Shown here piece by piece: positions 16,844 to 26,613 of a stretch of DNA of 64,000 nucleotides (the first letter of the stretch is position 1; every line of letters starts with the position of its first letter). The notes beneath the pieces are model-generated. The model was not told the origin of the DNA and searched no databases. It saw only the letters and a program-made list of their open reading frames with translations. Location: contig NZ_OBQD01000001.1 in NCBI RefSeq assembly GCF_900220975.1, positions 186,001 through 250,000 on the forward strand, written 5' to 3'. A program made the translations under genes and the position numbers. This DNA comes from Rhizobium subbaraonis. GTDB lineage: Bacteria > Pseudomonadota > Alphaproteobacteria > Rhizobiales > Rhizobiaceae.

Positions 16844-17260
16844 TGGGGGACCCCCATTCGTCGCCCGAACGCTATTGCGAGCGACCGCCTCGGTCAAGCG
16901 CAGGTGGTTCGTCCGATCCGCGCGTATGTCGGCTGGAGGCAATCTATATCTTTGTTTTAAGGGAAGAAATTCATTTGGAGTAAGGTGCTTACCTCTTTTG
17001 GCGAATGAGGCGCCGGGCTCCCCGGACGCGGCAGCCGCCCGGCCGCGCCGGCATCGTCGAAGCCTCGGCCGGAGCGCCCGGGTTCTGAAAGCACTGGGCA
17101 ACAACGCAGAAAGAACGGAGGACGTCTGGGCTCGTGCGGATGCGAGCGTTGCGCCCGGTTGAAGACTTTGAATCTGCGCGCATTTCTTTGTTCGAGCGGA
17201 TTTTGGTTTGCAGGGTTGTGCGCTAATGTCGCAACGCATCGTGCGTTCAAGGGGGACAGG
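16844..17260. other. 417-bp intergenic stretch between divergent genes
   Basis: This gap separates the divergent FkbM and lemA genes. It includes an AT-rich island at about 16935-16985 (with TCTATATCTTTG and GGGAAGAAATTC) likely to hold the FkbM promoter, and a GC-rich part with no supported gene. A small palindrome GTAAGGTGCTTAC lies at 16979-16991. Nothing else was recognised. Confidence 0.4.
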
Positions 17261-17809
17261 ATGATCGGTCTGGCAATCGCAGTGGTGGTCGCGCTCTACG
17301 CGATCATTCTCTACAACGGTCTGGTGAAGGCGAGGCAGGTCAAGGAGGAGGCGTGGTCGGGCATCGACGTGCAATTGAAGCGCCGCGCCGATCTCATCCC
17401 CAACCTGATCGAGACCGTGAAAGGCTATGCCAAGCACGAGCGGGAAACGCTGGAGCAGGTGGTCGAGCTGCGCAACAGGGCGCAGGCGGTGCCGACCGGC
17501 GACGTGCAGGGACGCGCCGTCGCCGAGGGCATGCTCGGCCAGGCGCTCGGCAGGCTGCTGGCGCTGGCCGAAGCCTATCCCGACCTGAAGGCGAACCAGA
17601 ACTTCAGCGAGTTGCAGCAGTCGCTCCAGACTGTAGAGGACGAGATCCAGATGTCGCGCCGCTACTATAACGGCGCGGCGCGCGACCTGAACGTGAAGGT
17701 GGAGAGCTTCCCCTCCAACTTCCTGGCCAGCGCGTTCTCCTTCGCCAAGGCGCCCTATTTCGAGATCGACAACCCGGCCGACCGCACCGTTCCCACGGTA
17801 AAGTTCTGA
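17261..17809 (+). CDS. LemA family protein
   Basis: Membrane-anchored helical-bundle protein of 182 residues. It has an N-terminal membrane helix (1-19, [20 protein letters not shown]), then the LemA hallmark [16 protein letters not shown] and [19 protein letters not shown], and ends with [12 protein letters not shown]. The ATG at 17261 is preceded by GGGGGACAGG. LemA proteins are often encoded beside DUF2207 or TPM-domain proteins, as here (next gene 14 bases later), and the pair is presumed to act together at the membrane. Molecular role unknown. Confidence 0.93.
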   Translation: MIGLAIAVVVALYAIILYNGLVKARQVKEEAWSGIDVQLKRRADLIPNLIETVKGYAKHERETLEQVVELRNRAQAVPTGDVQGRAVAEGMLGQALGRLLALAEAYPDLKANQNFSELQQSLQTVEDEIQMSRRYYNGAARDLNVKVESFPSNFLASAFSFAKAPYFEIDNPADRTVPTVKF

Positions 17810-17823
17810 AGCGGAGCAGATCG

Positions 17824-19767
17824 ATGTCCCGGATCGCGGCCCTGGTCCTCTTCGCCCTTGCGATCGGCGTCGCCGGTGCCGTACGCGCTGCGGAATTCAT
17901 TTCCTCCTACCATGCCGACATCGCGGTGGCGAAGGACGGTGAAATGACCGTGACGGAGACGATCGCGGTCAATGCCGAGGGCAACCGCATCCGCCGCGGT
18001 ATCTTCCGCGACTTTCCGCTGACCTTCGTCGACGAGGAGGGACGCAGCCGCCAGGTCGGCTTCGAGATCGTGGCCGTGCGCCGCGACGGCCGTGACGAAC
18101 CCTACAGCACCGAGCGGGAAAACAGCGGGATCCGCATCTATGTCGGCTCTTCCGACGTGCTGCTCGATGCGGGGCCGCACACCTACGAGCTGACCTACCG
18201 CACCGATCGCCAGATCCGCTTCTTCGACGATCACGACGAACTGTTCTGGAACGTCACCGGCACCGAATGGGCCTTCCCGATCCGCCGCGCCTCGGCGACC
18301 GTCACCCTGCCGGACGGCGTTGTCCCCGTGGAACTGACCTATTTCACCGGCGCCTATGGCGACCGGGGCAAGGCGGCGCGGGCAACGGCGTCCGGCAACC
18401 GGGCCGAGTTCGTCACGACGAGCGGCCTTGGCGCCCATGAGGGGCTGACGATCGGGGTGAAACTGCCGCCGGGCAGCATCGACCGTCCGACCGCAGCGCA
18501 GGAACGGATCTGGTTCCTCAAGGACAATGCCGGCGGGCTGATCGGCCTTGGCGGATTGGTGCTCGTCGCGTTGTATTACCTGCGCTCCTGGCTGGTGGCC
18601 GGGCGCGATCCGCCGCGCGGCGTGGTCGTACCGCGCTGGGACCCGCCGGAAAAGGCCTCGCCGGCGCTTTTGAACTACGTTGACAACAAGGGTTTTGGCG
18701 GCGCCGGCTGGACGGCGCTGTCCGCAGCACTTCTCAACCTCGCGGTCAAGGGCTACGTCACCCTTGCCGACCTGAAGAATTCGATCGTGGTCACGCCCAC
18801 CGGGAAGGCGCTGGAAGAAAAGCTGCCGACCGGCGAGAGCGTGCTTTTGAAGGCGGTCAACGCCGGCGGCGAAAGCCTCGTCATCGACAAGGCGAACGGC
18901 AAGCGCGTCCAGACGCTCGGCAGCCAGTTCCGCAATGCGATGGAAGCCGAGCACCGCGGCAAATACTACATCGCCAACTGGGGATACGTCGCAGGCGGCG
19001 TGGCGCTGTCGGTACTCTGCCTTGGCGCCATGCTGGTCTTCGGCAACCTTCCCGAGGAAGGTATTGCGCTGGTGGTGATCCCCGTCGCTGTCGCCTTCTT
19101 CCTTTCCGTCTTCGCCGTCAATTTCGGCAAGGCGCTGACCAATGCCAGAAGCCTCGGCCAGCGCATCATGTCGGTCATGATGATCGCGTTCTTCGGCTTC
19201 GTCTTCATCAGCATTTTCGGCTCCGTCCTCGCGGGCTTCGTCGTGAACGGCCTGCATGACGGGCTTTTGCCGGTGCTTGCCGCCGTCGGCGGGATCCTGC
19301 TTCTCAACCTCTTGTTCTATTTCCTGATGGGCGCGCCGACCCCGATAGGACGGCGGATGATGGACGGCATAGAGGGGCTGCGCCAGTATCTCACGCTTGC
19401 CGAAAAGGAGCGGATGAACATGGCGGGCGCGCCGGAGATGTCGCCGAGCCACTATGAGCGGCTTCTGCCCTATGCGGTGGCCCTCGGCGTCGAAAAGCCC
19501 TGGACGGACACGTTCCGCCTGTGGCTTGCCACGGCTGCTGCCGGTGCTGCCGCCGCAAGCTATCACCCCGCCTGGTATGGAGGCGACGGCTTTGGTACCG
19601 GCAGCTTCTCCGATCGCATGGGCGGCTTCGCCGGCTCCATGGCCGATACGCTTGCCGCCTCGCTTCCGCCGCCGCCCAAAAGCTCCTCCTCCGGCTTCTC
19701 CGGCAGTTCCGGCGGCGGCGGCTTCTCCGGCGGTGGTGGCGGCGGTGGCGGCGGCGGGGGATGGTAG
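17824..19767 (+). CDS. DUF2207 domain-containing membrane protein
   Basis: A 647-residue protein with a signal peptide (1-21), an extracytoplasmic DUF2207 region (about 22-230, with [19 protein letters not shown] and [10 protein letters not shown]), a membrane helix at about 236-255, a cytoplasmic region, and two or three further helices at about 390-500. The last 30 residues are a Ser/Gly tail that ends in a run of glycines and a final Trp. This architecture with a glycine-rich C-terminus is common in the family. It starts 14 bases after lemA and is clearly in the same operon. Confidence 0.92.
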   Translation: MSRIAALVLFALAIGVAGAVRAAEFISSYHADIAVAKDGEMTVTETIAVNAEGNRIRRGIFRDFPLTFVDEEGRSRQVGFEIVAVRRDGRDEPYSTERENSGIRIYVGSSDVLLDAGPHTYELTYRTDRQIRFFDDHDELFWNVTGTEWAFPIRRASATVTLPDGVVPVELTYFTGAYGDRGKAARATASGNRAEFVTTSGLGAHEGLTIGVKLPPGSIDRPTAAQERIWFLKDNAGGLIGLGGLVLVALYYLRSWLVAGRDPPRGVVVPRWDPPEKASPALLNYVDNKGFGGAGWTALSAALLNLAVKGYVTLADLKNSIVVTPTGKALEEKLPTGESVLLKAVNAGGESLVIDKANGKRVQTLGSQFRNAMEAEHRGKYYIANWGYVAGGVALSVLCLGAMLVFGNLPEEGIALVVIPVAVAFFLSVFAVNFGKALTNARSLGQRIMSVMMIAFFGFVFISIFGSVLAGFVVNGLHDGLLPVLAAVGGILLLNLLFYFLMGAPTPIGRRMMDGIEGLRQYLTLAEKERMNMAGAPEMSPSHYERLLPYAVALGVEKPWTDTFRLWLATAAAGAAAASYHPAWYGGDGFGTGSFSDRMGGFAGSMADTLAASLPPPPKSSSSGFSGSSGGGGFSGGGGGGGGGGGW

Positions 19768-19900
19768 CCAGCTCCCTTGCGAACGCAGTCTTGTCCACGA
19801 GGCCGCCTGAAGAGCGACTTTTCCGCCGATGCACGGATGACTTTTGCCGTCGGGCTTGCTAAGTCCGCCGCAGTCCAACGATCTGCCAGAAAAGCATCCC

Positions 19901-22195
19901 ATGCCCGATCTTCTGCTTGAGCTCCGTTCCGAGGAAATTCCCGCCCGCTTGCAGCGCAAGGCGGCAGGCGACCTGAGGAAGCTCGTCACCGATGCGCTGG
20001 TCGAGGCGGGCCTGAACTACGACGGCGTACGCGAATACTGGACGCCGCGGCGGCTGACGCTGGATATCCGCGGTCTGAACGCCCGGTCCGCCGACAGCCG
20101 AGAGGAGATCAAGGGTCCCTCGACCAAGGCGCCGGAGCAGGCGGTCGCCGGCTTCCTGCGCAAGGCCGGCCTGTCCGACGTCTCGCAGGCGCAAGTCGTC
20201 TCCGATCCGAAGAAGGGCGATTTCTACGTAGCCCACATCGTTAAGCCGGGTCGTATCGCCGAAGAGATCATCGCTGACGCGATGCCCGGCATCATCCGCA
20301 ACTTCCCCTGGCCGAAGCCGATGCGCTCGGGTGCAGCGTCGGCACGGCCCGGCGCGCTGCGCTGGGTGCGTCCGCTGCAGTCGATCGTCTGCCTGTTCGG
20401 TTCCGAGACCGAGGAGACGCGCGTCGTGCCTTTCGAGGTCGACGGCATCACCGCCTCGAACGTCACCTACGGCCACCGCTTCCACGCGCCCGAAGCCATC
20501 ACCGTCCGTCGCTTCGACGATTACGCTGCGGCCTTGGAGAAGGCCAAGGTGATCCTCGACGCCGAGCGCCGCAAGCAGATCATCGCCACCGACGCCGCCA
20601 ACATCGCCTTTGCCAACGGGCTGGAACTGGTCGAGGACGAGGGACTGCTCGAAGAGGTCTCCGGTCTCGTCGAATGGCCGCAGGTGCTGATGGGCACGTT
20701 CGAGGAGGAATTCCTGGCGATCCCGGCGGAAATCATCCGCCTGACGATCAAGACCAACCAGAAATGCTTCGTCACACGCCCGGTAGGGGGTGAGGGGCTT
20801 TCGAACCATTTCATCCTTGTCTCGAATATCGAGGCGAAGGACGGCGGCAAGGAGATCGTCCACGGCAACGGCAAGGTCGTGCGTGCACGCCTGTCCGACG
20901 CCCGGCACTTCTGGACGCGCGACCAGGGCGACCTGCCGGACCTCGACACGCTGAAGGCTTCGGCGGAAAAGTTCGGCCTCGACCTGAAGAAGCCGCTCGA
21001 CCAGCGCATGGCCAAGCTCGACGCGCTGAACGTCACATTCCACGCCAAGCTCGGCACGCAGGGTGAGCGCGTGCAGCGCATCCGGGCGCTCGCGGCAGAG
21101 CTTGCCAGAGCCACCGGCGCCGATCCGGCGCTTGTCGATCGCGCCGTTGTGCTGGCCAAGGCCGACCTGCGCACCGAAGCCGTCGGCGAGTTTCCCGAAC
21201 TGCAGGGCATCATGGGCCGCAAATATGCGCTCCTGCAGGGCGAACACGCGTCCGTCGCCGCCGCGATAGAGGATCACTGGAAGCCGAACGGGCCATCCGA
21301 TCGCCTACCGGAGGACGCTATTGGGTTGACTGTTGCACTTGCCGACAAGTTGGACACGCTGACTGGTTTCTGGGTGATCAATGAGAAGCCGACCGGTTCC
21401 AAAGACCCCTATGCGCTACGCCGTGCGGCGCTTGGCGTGGTGCGGATACTGTTGGAGAAGGGTATCCGTTTGCCGCTGCGCTCTTTCTGGGGAGCAGCGT
21501 TTCTTTCGCATTTCCGTTCGAGCTTCGGTGGACAAACAAAACAGGTCTTCGCGTCAGCTAATCAACTCGCCGAAACAATCGGCAGCGATGGTGTACTTAC
21601 TGAATCGTACCAGGCACTGAAGTCAATGGTGCTGGAAAATAGACATCAATGGGCCGATGATCTGTCTGCAAAAGATGCCGACCTCCTCTCCTTCTTCCAC
21701 GACCGCCTGAAGGTCTACCTGCGCGATCTCGGCGCCCGCCACGACCTGATCGATGCGGTGCTGACGGAAGATGCCGACGACCTGCTGATGGTCGCCCGCC
21801 GCGTCGAGGCGCTGACGGCGTTCATCACCTCGGAGGACGGCAAGAACCTTCTGGCCGGCACCAAGCGTGCGACGCAGCTGCTCGCCGCGGAAGAGAAGAA
21901 GGGGACCGTCGTCGCCGACGGCGTCTCCGCCGATCTTTTCAGGGGGGCAGCCGAGAAGGACCTGCACGACGCCATTGTGGTCGCAACCCGCGACGCCGCC
22001 GGTGCGGTCGAAAAGGAAGATTTCCGCTCGGCCATGGAGGCGCTGTCGAAGCTGCGCAGCCCCGTCGACACGTTTTTCGACGACGTGCTCGTCAACGACG
22101 AGGACGCGGCGATCCGGGCAAACCGGCTGGCGCTGCTGGCCGCGATCCGCTCGGCAACCGGCACGGTCGCGGATTTCTCCAAGATCGCCGGCTAA
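19901..22195 (+). CDS. glyS: Glycine--tRNA ligase beta subunit
   Basis: Beta subunit of the bacterial glycyl-tRNA synthetase, needed for tRNA binding. The 764-residue protein starts [16 protein letters not shown] and has the expected WPKPMRSG, HDxxC-free HD-like and C-terminal anticodon-binding parts, ending [13 protein letters not shown]. Around residues 495-585, between RLPLRSFWG and [10 protein letters not shown], it has a segment that seems longer than in the rhizobial proteins I know, and its DNA (21310-21670) has lower GC and unusual codons. The frame is intact, so the gene is probably functional. Confidence 0.94.
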   Translation: MPDLLLELRSEEIPARLQRKAAGDLRKLVTDALVEAGLNYDGVREYWTPRRLTLDIRGLNARSADSREEIKGPSTKAPEQAVAGFLRKAGLSDVSQAQVVSDPKKGDFYVAHIVKPGRIAEEIIADAMPGIIRNFPWPKPMRSGAASARPGALRWVRPLQSIVCLFGSETEETRVVPFEVDGITASNVTYGHRFHAPEAITVRRFDDYAAALEKAKVILDAERRKQIIATDAANIAFANGLELVEDEGLLEEVSGLVEWPQVLMGTFEEEFLAIPAEIIRLTIKTNQKCFVTRPVGGEGLSNHFILVSNIEAKDGGKEIVHGNGKVVRARLSDARHFWTRDQGDLPDLDTLKASAEKFGLDLKKPLDQRMAKLDALNVTFHAKLGTQGERVQRIRALAAELARATGADPALVDRAVVLAKADLRTEAVGEFPELQGIMGRKYALLQGEHASVAAAIEDHWKPNGPSDRLPEDAIGLTVALADKLDTLTGFWVINEKPTGSKDPYALRRAALGVVRILLEKGIRLPLRSFWGAAFLSHFRSSFGGQTKQVFASANQLAETIGSDGVLTESYQALKSMVLENRHQWADDLSAKDADLLSFFHDRLKVYLRDLGARHDLIDAVLTEDADDLLMVARRVEALTAFITSEDGKNLLAGTKRATQLLAAEEKKGTVVADGVSADLFRGAAEKDLHDAIVVATRDAAGAVEKEDFRSAMEALSKLRSPVDTFFDDVLVNDEDAAIRANRLALLAAIRSATGTVADFSKIAG
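21305..21670. other. Low-GC compositional patch inside glyS
   Basis: GC is about 52% at 21541-21600 and about 47% at 21601-21660, against about 68% at 21721-21780. Codons rarely used elsewhere in the window (TTA, ACA, CGT, AAT, GTA) are concentrated here. The borders are sharp on the 3' side. This suggests a recombined or inserted segment. Confidence 0.7.
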
Positions 22196-22262
22196 GACAG
22201 CGGGCCGAGAGCCGCAAAATCGGCGGCAAGCCGTGCGCGGCTTCCGTCAAAGGCAATGATTG

Positions 22263-22284
22263 GCCGAAGCGGTATCGCTTCGGC
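22263..22284 (+). terminator. Hairpin after glyS
   Basis: GCCGAAGCG (22263-22271) pairs perfectly with CGCTTCGGC (22276-22284) over a GTAT loop, 68 bases after the glyS stop. No T-run follows, so termination may need Rho or the hairpin may only protect the 3' end. Confidence 0.5.
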
Positions 22285-22367
22285 GTGGGACAATGCGGCA
22301 TACCAAGCACTTGGAGCGGTTTGGTGAGCCGATTACGGTGCGTGTTGCATGAGTATGATATCTCCCG

Positions 22368-22488
22368 CTTCCGTCATTCCGGCCTCGAGCCGGAATCCAG
22401 CCGTCTTGCGTCCGCAAGGCGTGAAGAACCGCGTGCGATCAAAGACATGATCGCGCTGGTTCCCGGCTTAAGGCCGGGAAGACGGAAG
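22368..22488. repeat. 121-bp mosaic palindromic element
   Basis: The ends are inverted repeats: CTTCCGTCATTCCGGC at the left is nearly the complement of GCCGGGAAGACGGAAG at the right. Each end holds its own small palindrome (TTCCGGCCTCGAGCCGGAA at the left and TTCCCGGCTTAAGGCCGGGAA at the right). This matches the look of alphaproteobacterial intergenic palindromic elements (RIME-like, with the CGTCATTCCGG start). It sits in the 434-bp gap between glyS and the DUF523 gene, which holds no gene. Confidence 0.65.
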
Positions 22489-22629
22489 TGGGTAGCCTCT
22501 TGAATTACGACGACGATCTAGGTCAGGATCCTCGATTGTCTCGCAAAATCGCCTCTTGTCGTCGTGTACTGTAACCGGATTCGTCAGATTCGCTCCGATG
22601 ACGGGGCAAAAGGAAAGGGGAGGCGTCGC

Positions 22630-23136
22630 GTGACCGGCAAGATCCTGATCAGCGCCTGCCTGATGGGCCAGCCGGTTCGCTACAACGGTTCGGCGAAGCC
22701 GCTTCTCCATGAAGCGGTGACGCGCTGGCGTGAGGAGGGGCGGCTCGTCGTGTTCTGTCCCGAGCTTGCCGGCGGCTTCTCGGTGCCGCGTCCGCCCGCT
22801 GAAATCGAGCGCGCGCTCGACGGCCGCGATGTTCTGGACGGCAGCGCGCGCGTCGTGGAGCCTTCCGGCCGCGACGTCTCGCAAGGATTTATCGAAGGCG
22901 CGCGGCGGGCGCTGGACGTTGCCCGGGCGAATGGTTGCCGCCATGCGCTTCTGATCGACGGCAGCCCGTCCTGCGGGTCAGGGTTTCTCTATGACGGCAG
23001 CTTTTCCGGTACGCGCCATCAGGGTGAGGGGGTGACGGCCGCCTATCTGCGCCGCCACGGCATTTCGGTCTTCTCGCATGCCGAGATCGACCGTCTGGTA
23101 AAGGCGCTGGAGGATGAGGAAGCGGGTCCCAAATAG
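22630..23136 (+). CDS. DUF523 domain-containing protein
   Basis: A 168-residue protein of the DUF523 family. Visible landmarks are the N-terminal ISACLMGQPVRYNG motif, FCPELAGGFSVPRPP, and the cysteine-containing DGSPSCGSGFLYDG, all conserved in the family; the cysteines may bind a metal or cluster, which is inference. Translation begins at GTG 22630 after an AGGGGAGGCG ribosome site. Downstream is a strong hairpin shared with the convergent gene. Biochemical role unknown. Confidence 0.9.
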   Translation: MTGKILISACLMGQPVRYNGSAKPLLHEAVTRWREEGRLVVFCPELAGGFSVPRPPAEIERALDGRDVLDGSARVVEPSGRDVSQGFIEGARRALDVARANGCRHALLIDGSPSCGSGFLYDGSFSGTRHQGEGVTAAYLRRHGISVFSHAEIDRLVKALEDEEAGPK

Positions 23137-23138
23137 TA

Positions 23139-23170
23139 CTTGCGCCCCTGCTTCTCGTCAGGGGCGCAAG
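23139..23170. terminator. Hairpin between convergent genes
   Basis: CTTGCGCCCCTG (23139-23150) pairs perfectly with CAGGGGCGCAAG (23159-23170), loop of 8 bases, starting three bases after the DUF523 stop. It lies between two convergent genes and is likely a bidirectional terminator, though T-runs are weak. Confidence 0.65.
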
Positions 23171-23242
23171 ACATCCGTCCTGAGACGGAGACCCGACCGG
23201 CCTGGAGGGACCGATGGGGCAGGGAACCGCACTAATATGGGA

Positions 23243-23713
23243 TCAATCGAGGCGAAGTTCAAACGCGGAAGCATCAAGCTCGCGTGAGGAGGGGGGCGGA
23301 GCGCTCGCCGAGGCGGTCACCGCAAGCCGCGCAGCCTCGCTTTCGACAGCGCCGGTCGTTGCGGCCGTATCCACCGTCTCGGCATCATCGTTCGGCATTT
23401 CGGCCGTATCCACCGGAACTTCCGGCGCCTTGCTGACGAAGAGCACCGGCGAGCCGCCGAGCCATGCCTCGCTGCGGAAGATCTTCCGCTCGCCGTCGAC
23501 TTCGCGGATCTCGACCTTCTGCGTGCCGGGCTCGATCTCGGGCACCACGTAGGAGTGGCTCTTTTCCTTTTCCTTCAGCGGCGGGCATTGGGCGCAGGAG
23601 ACGGTGGCGACACTGCCCTGGCCCTTGTCGCCGCCTGTTACCGGCTGGATCGAGGAAGCAGTCGCAGGCGTCGCGGCAAGCGCACAGGCAAGGATCGGCA
23701 AGAGGCTGCGCAT
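23243..23713 (-). CDS. Exported HPE1-like domain protein
   Basis: A 156-residue protein with a signal peptide (1-20, MRSLLPILACALAATPATAS). The mature part contains a conserved TVSCAQCPPLKEKEK cysteine motif and KIFRSEAWLGGSPVLFVSKA, features I associate with rhizobial proteins labelled plant virulence effector HPE1-like; the effector name comes from database family naming, not from direct evidence. The last 50 residues are Ala-, Ser- and Thr-rich and of low complexity. It is a single gene between convergent DUF523 and the purD 3' end. Confidence 0.65.
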   Translation of the reverse strand: MRSLLPILACALAATPATASSIQPVTGGDKGQGSVATVSCAQCPPLKEKEKSHSYVVPEIEPGTQKVEIREVDGERKIFRSEAWLGGSPVLFVSKAPEVPVDTAEMPNDDAETVDTAATTGAVESEAARLAVTASASAPPPSSRELDASAFELRLD

Positions 23714-23905
23714 CGTCGGTTCTCCATCGCGCCAGCGGCGCAGTGAAACGTGGGGCTGCACGCGGCCGGTTCCGACATCGCCGGAATTTCGGCCTCATGC
23801 AGCAGAGCGACGGAAAGAATATGCGCTTTCCGTTACGTTCCGGTCAGGAGAATTGGTAAAAATTGAATGATACCGTTGATTTGGGCCGATTAATGCGAAA
23901 TCGGC

Positions 23906-25177
23906 TCAAGCCTTTTCGCGCGCCACGGCCCGCCAGCCGATATCGCGGCGGCAGAAGCCGTTGTCCCATTTCACCGCGTCTGCCAGTGCATAGGCGGCGG
24001 CCTGGGCATCGGCCACCGTCGGTGCGACGGCGGTGGCGTTGAGGACACGGCCGCCGGTCGCGACCAGCTTGCCGTCCTTCAGGGCTGTGCCGGCATGAAA
24101 CACCTTGGTGGCGTCCCCGTCGGCGGGAATGAAGTCGATCGGCGTGTTCTTGTCGTATGAGGCGGGATAGCCCTTCGAGGCCAGTACCACGGTCAGCGCC
24201 GTTTCGTCCTTCCAGCTGGCGTTGACCTGGTCGAGCGTGCCGGTCGCAGCCGCATGCAGCAGCGCCAAAAGGTCGCTTTGAAGCCGCATCATCAGGACCT
24301 GGCACTCCGGATCGCCGAAGCGGACGTTGTATTCGATCAGTTCAGGCCCCTTTTCCGTGATCATCAGTCCGGCGAAGAGAACGCCGCTGAAGGGATGGCC
24401 GTCGGCGGCCATGCCGCGGATCGTCGGCTCGATGATCTCCTTCATCGTGCGCTCGACCATTTCCGGCGTCATCACAGGGGCGGGGGAATAGGCACCCATG
24501 CCGCCGGTGTTGGGGCCGGTATCGCCGTCGCCGACGCGTTTGTGATCCTGGGCGGATGCGAGCGGCAGGGCGTTGGTGCCGTCGCACAGGCAGAAGAAGC
24601 TTGCCTCCTCGCCGTCGAGGAAGGCCTCGACCACCACCTCGGCACCCGCCGCGCCGAATGCGCCGTCGAAACAGTCGTCGATGGCGGCAAGCGCCTCGGG
24701 GAGCGCCATCGCCACGGTCACGCCCTTGCCGGCGGCAAGGCCGTCGGCCTTGATGACGATCGGCGCGCCCTCGGCCTGGACATAGGCCTTGGCTGCGGCG
24801 GCATCGGTGAAGCGGCGGTAGGCACCGGTCGGGATGTCGTATTTGGCGCAGAGATCCTTGGTGAAGCCCTTGGAGCCTTCCAACTGGGCTGCCGCAGCCG
24901 AGGGGCCGAAGACCTCCAGGCCGTCGGCGCGCAGCCGGTCGGCGATGCCCGCCACCAGCGGTGCCTCCGGGCCGACGACGACGAAGGTCACGCCGTTGTC
25001 GCGGCAGAAGGCGGATACGGCGGCGTGGTCGTCGACGTCGAGGGCGACGAGCGTTGCGCATTCGGCCATGCCGGGATTGCCCGGCGCGGCGAAGAGCTTC
25101 GTCAGCCGCGGCGACTTGGCCAGCTTCCAGGCCAATGCGTGCTCGCGCCCGCCCGAACCGATCAACAGAACCTTCAT
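23906..25177 (-). CDS. purD: Phosphoribosylamine--glycine ligase
   Basis: ATP-grasp enzyme of purine synthesis that joins glycine to 5-phosphoribosylamine. The 423-residue protein starts [19 protein letters not shown], has [12 protein letters not shown] and [14 protein letters not shown] (ATP-grasp lid) and the signature [11 protein letters not shown] near 290. Length is normal. The ATG at 25177 was preferred to upstream codons because it matches the family N-terminus. It is a single gene; other pur genes are not in the window. Confidence 0.96.
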   Translation of the reverse strand: MKVLLIGSGGREHALAWKLAKSPRLTKLFAAPGNPGMAECATLVALDVDDHAAVSAFCRDNGVTFVVVGPEAPLVAGIADRLRADGLEVFGPSAAAAQLEGSKGFTKDLCAKYDIPTGAYRRFTDAAAAKAYVQAEGAPIVIKADGLAAGKGVTVAMALPEALAAIDDCFDGAFGAAGAEVVVEAFLDGEEASFFCLCDGTNALPLASAQDHKRVGDGDTGPNTGGMGAYSPAPVMTPEMVERTMKEIIEPTIRGMAADGHPFSGVLFAGLMITEKGPELIEYNVRFGDPECQVLMMRLQSDLLALLHAAATGTLDQVNASWKDETALTVVLASKGYPASYDKNTPIDFIPADGDATKVFHAGTALKDGKLVATGGRVLNATAVAPTVADAQAAAYALADAVKWDNGFCRRDIGWRAVAREKA

Positions 25178-25339
25178 AGCCATAATCCCCTGCAAATCCG
25201 CGTCTGCCCGCGGGTTAAGCGGGCAGGCGGCAAAGGTCAAGGGCAGCGGGGACCGGTCGCAGCATAAGCTGCGGCAAATACGGGGATGACCGGAGAGAGA
25301 CGCTTACGTCTGATGGGGAATGGCCGGTCGCAAGCCCGG

Positions 25340-25549
25340 TCAGGCGGAGAGCTTTTTCAGTTCGATTTCGACGAGATGCACGTCCTGGCACCAGCCGTAC
25401 TCGATCGCATGCCGGCCCGCCCCGTCGGTTGAACGGATGGCGAATGCGGCGTTTCGCAGGCGCTCCAGCCGCATGATCTTCTCCGCAACGCTGAGGCCAA
25501 CGTCGCACCGGATGGCATTCACCTTTAATTCCATCATGCTGGCGTTCAT
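25340..25549 (-). CDS. Small conserved-type protein of unknown function
   Basis: A 69-residue protein starting MNASMMELKVNAIRCDVG and ending VHLVEIELKKLSA, with predicted strands at both ends and a central helix (EKIMRLERLRNAAF), giving a small alpha/beta fold. The ATG at 25549 has an AGGAG ribosome site at 7-base spacing, which supports real translation. It is divergent from the MipA gene. I recognise no family. Confidence 0.6.
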   Translation of the reverse strand: MNASMMELKVNAIRCDVGLSVAEKIMRLERLRNAAFAIRSTDGAGRHAIEYGWCQDVHLVEIELKKLSA

Positions 25550-25752
25550 GAAGTTACTCCTGATGGGAACCGAAGCGGGAATGCGGCGGGCGGCAATAGG
25601 TTCCATGCCTTTTTGCCGCGGATGGCGCCGATCCGTGCCAATTTGGTTAGTGCGCCGGTAACCAAACCGGGCTAGTGTCCGCAATCATCGATGGAATCGC
25701 ACCATGCGATATCCTCCTTCAGGTATTGGTATTCCGAGGCTTCATCGTGCGT

Positions 25753-26556
25753 ATGCCCAAGTTCCTTGCCCTGTCCGTTGCTCTTGCCCTTGCAGCGCCC
25801 GCTTTCGCGCAGGCCGGCGAAAGGGAGCACTGGTGGTCCGGCGATTGGTACCTGACACTCGGCGCGGAAGGTTTCGTGGCACCCCGCTACAATGGATCGA
25901 GCGACTATTTGCTTCAGGCGTCGCCGCTGATCTCGCTCGGCAGAGCCGGCAACGTCACCCGCTTCACCTCGCGCAATGATAGTGCGTCGTTCTCGCTCTA
26001 CGATACCGGTGCCGTGCGCGCCGGCGTTGCGGGCAAGCTGATCCTGCCGCGCGACGACGACACCTCGTCCGACCTTGAGGGGCTGAACGACATCGAATTC
26101 GGGGTGGAGCTCGGCGGTTTTGCCGAGGTCTACCCGGCTGACTGGCTACGCCTGCGCGCAGAAGTCCGCCAGGGCATCCGCAGCCACACCGGCCTCGTCG
26201 CCGATATCGCCGCCGATGCCTTCATGGACGTCGTTCCGGGCGTGCGCGTGTCAGGCGGCCCGCGCCTTTCGCTCGCGTCGAGCGACTACATGGACGCCTA
26301 CTACGGCGTCAACGCGGAGGAGTCGGCGGCATCGGGCCTGTCGCAGTACGATCCTGGCGGCGGCGTGCAGTCCGTCGGCGTCGGCGGCGCGGTCAACTGG
26401 CAGACGACCGACAAGATCGCCACGAGCGTCTTTGCCGAATATTCGCGCCTCACCGGACCGGCCGGAGATTCCAGCCTCGTGCGCGAGCGCGGCGACCGCA
26501 ACCAGTTCCTCGTCGGCGTCGGGGCGACCTACAGGTTCGGCTTCACCCTGCCGTAA
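25753..26556 (+). CDS. MipA/OmpV family outer membrane protein
   Basis: A 267-residue exported beta-barrel protein. Residues 1-20 are a signal peptide (MPKFLALSVALALAAPAFAQ). The mature part shows alternating aromatic/hydrophobic strands, starting DWYLTLGAEGFVAPRY and ending with a C-terminal GATYRFGFTLP, typical of MipA/OmpV proteins, which in some bacteria act in murein remodelling or as channels. A GTG two codons upstream is another possible start. It is divergent from the 69-residue gene. Confidence 0.9.
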   Translation: MPKFLALSVALALAAPAFAQAGEREHWWSGDWYLTLGAEGFVAPRYNGSSDYLLQASPLISLGRAGNVTRFTSRNDSASFSLYDTGAVRAGVAGKLILPRDDDTSSDLEGLNDIEFGVELGGFAEVYPADWLRLRAEVRQGIRSHTGLVADIAADAFMDVVPGVRVSGGPRLSLASSDYMDAYYGVNAEESAASGLSQYDPGGGVQSVGVGGAVNWQTTDKIATSVFAEYSRLTGPAGDSSLVRERGDRNQFLVGVGATYRFGFTLP

Positions 26557-26613
26557 CGGCAAGAGCTGCGCATCGGTGCTTGACCGCGGCCGGACGGGCT
26601 GCGAACTAGACGC

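Noticed and set aside
19680-19767. Gly/Ser-rich end of the DUF2207 protein as a frameshift artefact or repeat insertion
   Set aside because: Such glycine-rich tails are common at the C-terminus of this family.
22196-22629. tRNA or riboswitch in the gap after glyS
   Set aside because: The palindromes there belong to a hairpin and a mosaic repeat; no cloverleaf or known aptamer core was found. No tRNA was found in the other gaps either.
24254-25267. Long plus-strand open frame opposite purD
   Set aside because: Shadow of purD, with no ribosome site or recognisable domain; the same holds for similar frames opposite dxs, bioM, aroC and the GGDEF-EAL gene.
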